Source: Gammaproteobacteria bacterium
Lineage (GTDB): Bacteria; Pseudomonadota; Gammaproteobacteria; HK1
Reading direction: 5' to 3'
NCBI GenBank assembly: GCA_022822245.1
Contig: JAJECB010000201.1
Span: forward strand, 1-8,833
Length of the DNA: 8,833 nucleotides
The position numbers were made by a program, and so were the translations under genes. This document shows, piece after piece, positions 1 to 4,547 of this stretch; within the stretch, counting starts at the first letter, position 1; each line of letters opens with the position of its first letter. The notes beneath the pieces are model-generated. The model was given only the letters and a program-made list of their open reading frames with translations. It made no database searches and had not been told where the DNA came from.

Positions 1-365
1 CGCAGCCGCATCGCGGGCGCGTCCTCGGAGAGGAATCGGTAGCCGAACGTCACCCGACCTTGCGATTGCTTCCACCGCGCCCTGCCCAGCCAGGGGTCGA
101 GCGCGCTTCGCAAGCGGTCCATCAGCGGACCCGCAGGCCCAGGCTCCACCTGGACCAGATCGATGTCCTCGGAATACCGCGCGGGCGGCGTCAGGTAGAG
201 CTTGTAGAGCGCCGTGCCTCCCCGGAACGCGAGCGCCTCCGCGAGAACCGGATCGGAGTACAACGCGACCAGGGCGCGGCTGATGACCAGGTCCTGCTCG
301 ACCTGGAAATCCTCGCTCCACGGCGCCTGCTCCCGCCACTCGGTGATGTAGTCGCGCGGGATCAC
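1..365 (-). CDS. abiEii: AbiEii-type nucleotidyltransferase toxin (N-terminal part, runs off left edge)
   Basis: Read on the minus strand from a GTG at 365, the first 121 codons are open to the window edge. This is the toxin half of a type IV toxin-antitoxin/abortive infection system. AbiEii proteins are DNA polymerase beta-fold nucleotidyltransferases that arrest growth. The visible motifs are diagnostic: GGTALYK at residues 49-55 and RYSEDIDLV at 63-71, which holds the two acidic residues (D67, D69) expected to bind the metal and nucleotide. The GTG overlaps the stop of the antitoxin gene by four bases (GTGA), so translation is very probably coupled. No ATG in this frame fits better, because the residues right after the GTG (IPRDYITEW) match the typical start of the family. 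The C-terminal half lies outside the window, so I cannot tell whether the gene is complete. The family call is strong; toxicity is inferred from the family. Confidence 0.88.
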   Translation of the reverse strand, partial: MIPRDYITEWREQAPWSEDFQVEQDLVISRALVALYSDPVLAEALAFRGGTALYKLYLTPPARYSEDIDLVQVEPGPAGPLMDRLRSALDPWLGRARWKQSQGRVTFGYRFLSEDAPAMRL

Positions 366-1162
366 GCTTCGGTCTCGATGCTTGCATTCACCAACAGCCG
401 CCAGTCCTTCGACCGCCGCGCACCCTCGGCATCCGCGCCGGGCAGGAGCCTGGTGAAGTTGCGCGCGTGCTTTCGCACATGCTCCTTGAGCAGCGCGGCC
501 CTGTCTCCGGCTCCGACATGCTCCAGGAGGTAGCCCAGACGTTGGGCCCACAGGATTGACGCGGACTGCGACGCCTCGACGAGGCGTTTCGGATCGATGT
601 CGTCGCCGAGTTCGAGGAGCACGCCCGCCACCCGGTCCACGCCCCCGGCGCGATGCATGTATCCGACGAGATCGACCGCCGTTGCCTCCACGGTCGAGAC
701 CAGAATCGTTCCGCGGGGATTGTTGACGCTCTCGACCGGAACGGCATCGAGGTCACGGCGCGCAACAAAGACGACCCGGACGGCGCCGCACACGATCGCC
801 GGCCGGTTCCTCTGCAGCACCACCTGGAATTCCTGCGGGCGATGATGGGCCGCGCCGTGGTGCTGCGCGGCCGAGAGCAGCCCCACGTAGTATCGGGCGC
901 TCCGGTGTTCCATCAGCGCGGGAATGAACTGATCCGCCGGAAGGCAGCCGAGCCGCCTGTACTCGGGCGGCACGGTGACGTAGAAGCCCCGCGCGGGGCT
1001 TGCGATCTCTCCCTTGGCCGCGAGGCGGCTCAGCGCCTGGCGTGCGGCCGCCTCGGAAACACCGAGCACCGAGCGAAGCTCGGACGAGGTAAAGTGGTAG
1101 CGGCCGCGGGCGGCAAAGTCTGCGATGACGTTGCGGGCGCGCGGCGCGGTTGGCTCAAACAT
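362..1162 (-). CDS. abiEi: AbiEi-type antitoxin / autorepressor of a type IV toxin-antitoxin system
   Basis: 266 residues. The N-terminal 65 residues form a winged helix-turn-helix (helices around 26-33 and 36-50, wing ending in GEIASPARGFYV at 51-62), as in AbiEi antitoxins that repress their own promoter. The C-terminal antitoxin domain follows, with the family-typical segments STVEATAVDLVGY (156-168), QRLGYLLE (207-214) and a terminal WRLLVN (254-259). The length is close to the usual 200-280 residues. The toxin gene follows immediately with a 4-base overlap, the standard abiE order. The ATG at 1162 is the only start that keeps the whole DNA-binding domain. No Shine-Dalgarno sequence precedes it (the upstream bases read TTTATCGCTGTC), which suggests a leaderless or near-leaderless message. 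A perfect inverted repeat at 1169-1197 is the likely binding site of this protein. In known systems AbiEi counteracts AbiEii without forming a stable complex; that is family knowledge and not visible here. Confidence 0.88.
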   Translation of the reverse strand: MFEPTAPRARNVIADFAARGRYHFTSSELRSVLGVSEAAARQALSRLAAKGEIASPARGFYVTVPPEYRRLGCLPADQFIPALMEHRSARYYVGLLSAAQHHGAAHHRPQEFQVVLQRNRPAIVCGAVRVVFVARRDLDAVPVESVNNPRGTILVSTVEATAVDLVGYMHRAGGVDRVAGVLLELGDDIDPKRLVEASQSASILWAQRLGYLLEHVGAGDRAALLKEHVRKHARNFTRLLPGADAEGARRSKDWRLLVNASIETEA

Positions 1163-1168
1163 GACAGC

Positions 1169-1197
1169 GATAAAGTAGCATTATTCGTCACTTTATC
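1169..1197. promoter_or_regulatory. Candidate AbiEi operator: perfect inverted repeat
   Basis: GATAAAGT (1169-1176), 13 bases, ACTTTATC (1190-1197). The arms match perfectly and lie in the only clearly AT-rich patch of the window. The repeat begins 7 bases upstream of the abiEi ATG, and its arms overlap the candidate -35 and -10 elements. AbiEi proteins are known to autorepress by binding inverted repeats in their promoter, so this is the natural candidate. Direct binding is an inference. Confidence 0.65.
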
Positions 1198-1199
1198 AA
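1172..1199 (-). promoter_or_regulatory. Candidate abiEi promoter (leaderless or near-leaderless)
   Basis: On the minus strand TTGATA (1199-1194, five of six matches to TTGACA) is followed after 16 bases by TACTTT (1177-1172, three of six matches to TATAAT). A start of transcription 6-8 bases after the -10 would fall within a few bases of the ATG at 1162. That would explain why no ribosome binding site can be found. The -35 is good and the -10 is weak, so the exact hexamers are uncertain. Confidence 0.4.
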
Positions 1200-1244
1200 A
1201 GCAAAATTTCAAGTTACGCATCCCATCTATCGGTCGACGAGACC

Positions 1245-1511
1245 GCCTCACAGCCCGACATGGCGGCCAACGGTTCTTGGATGATGCACGGGGTCGGGCT
1301 CTGCGACGAGTATCCGGCCGTCCGCTGTCCGCAAGGCCGGGACGAAAAGGGATACGATGGCGTCGTCATCGAAGGCATGGTGATGTGTGTGGAGACGCTG
1401 GCGACGCCCGCCCATGGCCGCGAAGCGGTCAAGCTCGAAGAGCAGGTGCTCGTCACCGCGGACGGTTTCGAGCAGCTCTCCTCCTATCCGCTCGAGGAGA
1501 GTTGGCTCTGA
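1245..1511 (+). pseudogene. C-terminal remnant of an M24 (creatinase/prolidase fold) metallopeptidase-like gene
   Basis: An open frame ending at TGA 1509-1511 encodes only the last ~90 residues of an M24-family protein. Counting from the ATG at 1260, it keeps HGVGLCDEYPA (10-20, with the metal-ligand His10), MVMCVETLA (40-48, metal-ligand Glu45) and VKLEEQVLVT (58-67, last metal-ligand Glu60). It finishes with the usual SSYPLEESWL tail. The N-terminal domain and the two Asp ligands that precede the His in the family are absent. The frame upstream of about 1245 runs into AT-rich abiEi promoter DNA and hits a stop at 1176-1178. The fragment has no ribosome binding site and cannot form an active pita-bread domain. 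The motif style resembles Xaa-Pro-peptidase-like and DMSP-lyase (DddP)-like M24 proteins, but so short a piece does not decide the substrate. It is distinct from the creatinase at 3012-4262. The oxygenase follows after 38 bases, so the two were probably once one operon. Confidence 0.75.
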
Positions 1512-1549
1512 CGGCCCGCGGCGGGCCTTGCCAATCCCCCGGAGGACCC

Positions 1550-2440
1550 GTGAGACATATCCTCGACCTCGACCGTTGGCCCCTGCACGAGCTCGACGGT
1601 TCGCAGGGTCAGGCATTGGTCGCTCGCTGTCGCGACGAGCTGCGCGGGGTCGGGATGTTCAGTCTCGACGCGCTCATCCGCCCGGACGCCCTCGAGACCG
1701 CGGTCGCGGAGGTGGCGCCGGTCCTCGGCACCGCCGCCTTTACCCACTCCCGGGATCACAACATCTACTTTGTCGACGAGATCGACGGCCTCGCTCCGGA
1801 CCATCCGGCTTTGAGGCGGTTCACGACGGTCAACCACACGATCTGCGGCGACCAGATCCCGGATAGCGTCATCACCCGGATCTACGAGTGGCAGCCGCTC
1901 ATCGACTTTCTGGCGGCGACGATGGGGAGGTCCCGGCTCTACCCGATGGCGGACCCGTTGGGTCGCATCAACGTGATGGCCTACCACGAGGGGGAGCAGC
2001 TCAACTGGCACTTCGACCGGGCCGAGTTCACCACCACCGTCCTGCTGCAGGCACCTTGCTCGGGCGGCGAGTTCCGGCATCGAAGCGCCCTCCGGAGCGA
2101 ATCGGATCCGAACTACCGCGGGGTCGCCCGTCTGCTCGCCGGTCAGGACGAACGCGTGCAGACCCTTGCGCTCGAACCGGGCACCCTCAACGTCTTCATG
2201 GGCAAGAACACTGCGCACCGGGTGACCCCGGTCGAGGGCGATCGGCCTCGGATCGTCGTCGTGTTCTCCTACTACGAGACCCCGGGTTTCGCATTCAGCG
2301 ATGGCGAGCGCATCGGATTCTACGGGCGCACGGCGAGTGCGGCTGAGGCGGCACGACCGGACGAATGCCGGACCCGACCACACCCATCCGACCACGGATC
2401 ACACCACAGGAGAGAAGAACGATGCCGATCGGTACCGTGA
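1550..2440 (+). CDS. 2-oxoglutarate/Fe(II)-dependent oxygenase, HalD/BesD-like fold with hydroxylase-type HxD triad
   Basis: 296 residues from a GTG at 1550, with GGAGG four bases upstream. The same frame is open far upstream, but that part is antisense to abiEi or overlaps the M24 remnant and shows no homology. The core is a double-stranded beta-helix oxygenase. [18 protein letters not shown] (139-156) carries the facial-triad residues H154 and D156. The distal histidine is H223 in [11 protein letters not shown], followed by R234 in [12 protein letters not shown], the likely 2-oxoglutarate anchor. The overall pattern recalls the HalD/BesD/ArpA group acting on free amino acids. Members that halogenate replace the Asp of the triad with Gly; here it is Asp, so hydroxylation or another oxidation is expected. 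The substrate is unknown. The last ~35 residues (from about 262) are low-complexity, rich in Arg, His and Pro, and overlap the cold-shock gene by 19 bases. They look like read-through rather than family sequence. Confidence 0.72.
   Translation: MRHILDLDRWPLHELDGSQGQALVARCRDELRGVGMFSLDALIRPDALETAVAEVAPVLGTAAFTHSRDHNIYFVDEIDGLAPDHPALRRFTTVNHTICGDQIPDSVITRIYEWQPLIDFLAATMGRSRLYPMADPLGRINVMAYHEGEQLNWHFDRAEFTTTVLLQAPCSGGEFRHRSALRSESDPNYRGVARLLAGQDERVQTLALEPGTLNVFMGKNTAHRVTPVEGDRPRIVVVFSYYETPGFAFSDGERIGFYGRTASAAEAARPDECRTRPHPSDHGSHHRREERCRSVP
2408..2413 (+). promoter_or_regulatory. Ribosome binding site of the cold-shock gene
   Basis: AGGAGA eight bases before ATG 2422. It lies inside the 3' end of the oxygenase gene and decides the cold-shock start in favour of 2422 over an in-frame upstream ATG at 2365, which would add 19 residues with no cold-shock similarity. 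Confidence 0.7.
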
Positions 2441-2631
2441 AGTGGTTCAACGCCACCAAGGGCTACGGGTTCATCGCGCCGGAGGATGGCTCGAAAGACG
2501 CGTTCGTGCACATCTCAGCCGTCGAGCGCGCAGGGCTCGGGACGCTCCACGAGGGGCAGCGTGTGAGCTACGAGCTCCGGCCCGGGCGGGACGGCAAGTT
2601 CGCCGCCGAGGAGCTGGCCGCCGCCGATTGA
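2422..2631 (+). CDS. CspA-family cold-shock protein
   Basis: A 69-residue single cold-shock domain of the normal family length. This OB-fold protein binds single-stranded RNA or DNA and melts secondary structure in mRNA. It opens with [15 protein letters not shown] (residues 4-18), which contains RNP1 (KGYGFI). RNP2 follows as DAFVHIS (26-32), and the end includes [11 protein letters not shown] (41-51). All the aromatic nucleic-acid-contact positions I can check are present. The start overlaps the end of the oxygenase gene by 19 bases, so it is probably co-transcribed with it, although csp genes often also have their own promoter. Which csp paralogue this is, and whether it is cold-induced, cannot be read from the sequence. 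Confidence 0.93.
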   Translation: MPIGTVKWFNATKGYGFIAPEDGSKDAFVHISAVERAGLGTLHEGQRVSYELRPGRDGKFAAEELAAAD

Positions 2632-2669
2632 CAACGCCGGCTCCGGACCCGGCAGGAAGACGACGGGCG

Positions 2670-2694
2670 GCCGGTTGGTCTCCCGCCGACCGGC
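2670..2694 (+). terminator. Possible terminator hairpin after the cold-shock gene
   Basis: GCCGGTTGG (2670-2678) and CCGACCGGC (2686-2694) form a 9-bp stem with one G-U pair and a 7-base loop, starting 39 bases after the csp stop. No T-run follows, so it is either a weak intrinsic terminator or an RNA 3'-end stabiliser. Confidence 0.35.
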
Positions 2695-2786
2695 GGGGAT
2701 CTCCTGCGAATCCAATCCCGGGATGATGCGCTTCGGAGTGTCCGCGGGTCCCGCGGTCGAGCGCGTCGTATCTTCAGCTTTCGGCT

Positions 2787-2910
2787 TCAGGGCTCGGCCT
2801 CGGCCTCGGCCCCCGAGAGGGCTGCGGCGTGCTTGCGGTCCCAACCGAAGCGGAAGGAGCCGCGTTCGCTCCGGAACCCGGCCACGCGGTCGGCGATCGG
2901 CTCGGGGCCG
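2787..2910 (-). pseudogene. Possible C-terminal remnant of an unidentified minus-strand gene
   Basis: In the minus-strand frame ending at TGA 2787-2789, about 37 codons downstream of the palindrome have G or C at nearly every third position. They encode a plausible protein tail including RVAGFRSERGSFRFGWDRKH and a Glu-Ala repeat from the CTCGGC units. Upstream of the palindrome the same frame becomes Pro/Ser/Arg-rich and loses that codon pattern. I do not recognise the family. It could also be chance in GC-rich DNA. Confidence 0.22.
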
Positions 2911-2926
2911 GCGTGCCGGCCCCGAG
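2901..2926. repeat. Perfect 12-bp-arm palindrome between convergent genes
   Basis: CTCGGGGCCGGC (2901-2912), GT, GCCGGCCCCGAG (2915-2926). It lies 85 bases beyond the creatinase stop and 269 bases beyond the cold-shock stop. The very strong symmetric stem would fold in transcripts from either strand, so a bidirectional terminator is the simplest reading. It lacks a T-tract on both sides, so a mobile or repeated palindromic element is a second possibility. Confidence 0.55.
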
Positions 2927-3011
2927 ACCGTGGAGCCGGGATTCCCTCCGCCCCGGTGGCCCGGGTTGAGGGCACGCCGGAGGCTCCCCGCGGCATTCGA
3001 AACGGCACGGT

Positions 3012-4262
3012 TCAGGCGCGCACCACATTGTGTTCGGGGCCGAACGGGAACCGGGTCAGGTTCTCGGCGCCGTCCTCGGCGACGATGAGCATGTCGTGCT
3101 CGCGGTATCCGCCCGCTCCCGGCCGCCCCTCCGGCACCGTGATCATCGGCTCCATCGACACCACCATCCCGGGCTCGAGCACGGTCTCCACGTCCTCGCG
3201 GAGCTCAAGGCCGGCCTCGCGGCCGTAGTAGTGACAGAGCGTCCCGAACGAGTGGCCGTAGCCGAACGTCCGGAGGTCGAGGAGACCGTGCTCGTCGTAG
3301 ATCGCGTTCAGGGCGTGGGCGACGTCCATGCAGCGCACGCCGGGGCGGACGAGCTCCAGTCCCCGGCGGTGCACCTCGCAGTTGACCTCCCAGAGGTGGA
3401 GCGCCTCGTCCGGCACGTGGTCGAAGAACAGGGTCCGCTCGAGCGCGTGGTAGTAGCCCGAGATCATCGGAAAGCAGTTGAGGCTCAGGATGTCGCCCCG
3501 GGCCACCCGGCGCGTCGTGACAGGGTTGTGCGCGCCGTCGGTGTTGATCCCCGACTGGAACCACGTCCAGGTGTCCATCAGCTCGCAATCGGGGTAGCGG
3601 CGCGCGATCTCCCGCCACATCGCGCGCGTCGCGTGCAGGGCGACCTCGTGCTCCGGGGCGTTCTCCGCGATCGCTTCGACGCATGCCGCCCCGCCGAGGT
3701 CGGCGATGGCCGCGCCGTCGCGGATCAGCGCCTGCTCCTCGGCGGACTTGATCATCCGGATGCGCATCGTCGCGTCGCTCGCGTCCACGAAGCGGGCGCC
3801 GGGAAGGGCCGCTTCGAGCTTGCCGCGCGCGGCGCAGGTGAGGTGGTCGAACTCGACGCCGATCCGGCCCCGGGCGGGGCAGAGCGAGCGCACCGCGGCG
3901 AAGAAGTTGTCCGCATGCCAGTCGGTGTAGGCGAGGGTGTCGGCGCGGCTCCGTCGCCCGGGGCGCCCGTAGTCGAGGTTGGCGTTGACGAGGGTGTGCG
4001 CGTCGTGGTCGACGACGAGCCCGTAGTGACGGCCGAAGCTGCAGTACACGTAGTCCGCGAAGTAGTTGACGTTGTGGATGGAGGTGAAGAGGCAGGCATC
4101 GACGGCGGCCTCCCGCATCCAGCCGCGAAGCCGCGAGAGCCGCCGCTCCATCTCCTCGCGGGAGAAGGTCGGCGGCGCCCTCTCGCCGTTCTCGAGAGAA
4201 AGCAGGCGGGGGCGGTCGGGAAGCGGCGGCGGCCCGCCGGCGCCCGTCGGTCTCGCGGACAT
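3012..4262 (-). CDS. Creatinase (creatine amidinohydrolase)
   Basis: 416 residues, against about 403-410 for known creatinases; the extra residues are a Pro/Gly-rich N-terminus. Creatinase (EC 3.5.3.3) hydrolyses creatine to sarcosine and urea in the cytoplasm, as a homodimer with the metal-free pita-bread fold of family M24. Judged against the Pseudomonas putida enzyme as I remember it, the match is close end to end. The active-site residues all have counterparts: Cys74, Phe76 and Arg78 in YCSFGRHY (reference C60/F62/R64), His245 in NTDGAHNPVTT (the catalytic base, H232), Glu275 in ALERTLF (E262), Arg348 in HYYGREAG (R335) and Glu371 in SMEPM (E358). The ATG at 4262 is chosen because AAGGAG sits eight bases upstream and homology begins shortly after; the open frame to 4523 is untranslated promoter DNA. 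It is divergent from the NCS2 permease. A palindrome overlaps its candidate promoter, suggesting repressor control. Confidence 0.93.
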   Translation of the reverse strand: MSARPTGAGGPPPLPDRPRLLSLENGERAPPTFSREEMERRLSRLRGWMREAAVDACLFTSIHNVNYFADYVYCSFGRHYGLVVDHDAHTLVNANLDYGRPGRRSRADTLAYTDWHADNFFAAVRSLCPARGRIGVEFDHLTCAARGKLEAALPGARFVDASDATMRIRMIKSAEEQALIRDGAAIADLGGAACVEAIAENAPEHEVALHATRAMWREIARRYPDCELMDTWTWFQSGINTDGAHNPVTTRRVARGDILSLNCFPMISGYYHALERTLFFDHVPDEALHLWEVNCEVHRRGLELVRPGVRCMDVAHALNAIYDEHGLLDLRTFGYGHSFGTLCHYYGREAGLELREDVETVLEPGMVVSMEPMITVPEGRPGAGGYREHDMLIVAEDGAENLTRFPFGPEHNVVRA

Positions 4263-4270
4263 CGGGAAGT

Positions 4271-4276
4271 CTCCTT
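4271..4276 (-). promoter_or_regulatory. Ribosome binding site of the creatinase gene
   Basis: The minus strand reads AAGGAG eight bases before ATG 4262. It fixes the start although the frame stays open for another 87 codons upstream. Confidence 0.75.
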
Positions 4277-4282
4277 CGACTG

Positions 4283-4304
4283 GTTGCGGCCAATGGGCCG
4301 CAAC
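4283..4304. promoter_or_regulatory. Candidate operator: perfect 9-4-9 palindrome upstream of creatinase
   Basis: GTTGCGGCC (4283-4291), AATG, GGCCGCAAC (4296-4304). It ends 21 bases upstream of the creatinase ATG and touches the candidate -10 element, a typical position for a repressor site. The 22-bp size and symmetry suit a dimeric helix-turn-helix regulator. No regulator gene is visible in the window, so its identity is open. A hairpin in the 5' leader is the alternative. Confidence 0.55.
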
Positions 4305-4330
4305 ATTAGCCGGCCGGGGCACGCATGCAA
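4303..4330 (-). promoter_or_regulatory. Possible creatinase promoter
   Basis: The minus strand carries TTGCAT (4330-4325), a 16-base spacer and TAATGT (4308-4303). Both hexamers match the sigma-70 consensus at only three of six positions. The position just upstream of the palindrome and ribosome binding site is reasonable. Confidence 0.28.
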
Positions 4331-4460
4331 CCCTGGTGGTCGCGCGCAAGGGCGCACCGGTCGCTCGCGGCATCGTCCGACGTCGGCCGCAGCGCGTTCG
4401 TGCCGTCGCAACGACTTGTGGGAGCCGCCGCGACGGGGTGCGGGAGCCCGGCCCGCTCGA

Positions 4461-4490
4461 TTGGCGTCCGTGGCCGAAAACCGGTGAAAT
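4461..4490 (+). promoter_or_regulatory. Possible promoter of the NCS2 permease
   Basis: TTGGCG (4461-4466), an 18-base spacer and TGAAAT (4485-4490), in the most AT-rich part of the divergent spacer and about 57 bases before the permease ATG. The match is weak. No palindrome was seen on this side. Confidence 0.22.
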
Positions 4491-4547
4491 ATCGCAGATG
4501 ATGACAATCGGTGGAGTCGGCAATGCCGCGAGGAGCAGCCCGGTAGC

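Larger units (their letters stand above)
2632..3011. other. 380-bp stretch between convergent genes: no confident gene, hairpins and a possible gene remnant
   Basis: This is the space between the cold-shock gene (plus) and the creatinase gene (minus). It holds a hairpin at 2670-2694, a perfect 12-bp-arm palindrome at 2901-2926 and three tandem CTCGGC units at 2793-2810. It also holds a minus-strand frame (2787 to about 2910) whose codon use looks coding. None of the longer open frames here gives a recognisable protein. Confidence 0.5.

Noticed and set aside
653..1549. Upstream in-frame extension of the oxygenase
   Set aside because: It runs antisense through abiEi and overlaps the M24 remnant. 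Oxygenase similarity begins only near 1550, where GGAGG precedes a GTG.
2365..2421. Earlier ATG for the cold-shock protein
   Set aside because: The extra 19 residues have no cold-shock similarity, and AGGAGA is correctly placed for the ATG at 2422.
1550..2440. Amino-acid halogenase
   Set aside because: The halide-binding Gly of HxG is Asp here (H154-F-D156), so halogenation is unlikely even though the scaffold resembles HalD/BesD.
2793..2810. Three CTCGGC units as a microsatellite or regulatory repeat
   Set aside because: The repeat is too short. It is explained as Glu-Ala codons in the possible minus-strand remnant or as simple-sequence bias.
4377..4386. Palindrome CCGACGTCGG in the divergent spacer
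   Set aside because: Only ten bases and not extendable; such sites are common by chance at this GC content.
3030..4487. Plus-strand open frame of 485 codons
   Set aside because: It is antisense to creatinase, whose motifs and active site are unmistakable. The translated product is Val/Arg/Glu-rich with no recognisable domain.
4263..4523. 87-codon N-terminal extension of creatinase
   Set aside because: It is Arg/Pro/Thr-rich, beyond the family length and upstream of a clear ribosome binding site at 4271-4276.
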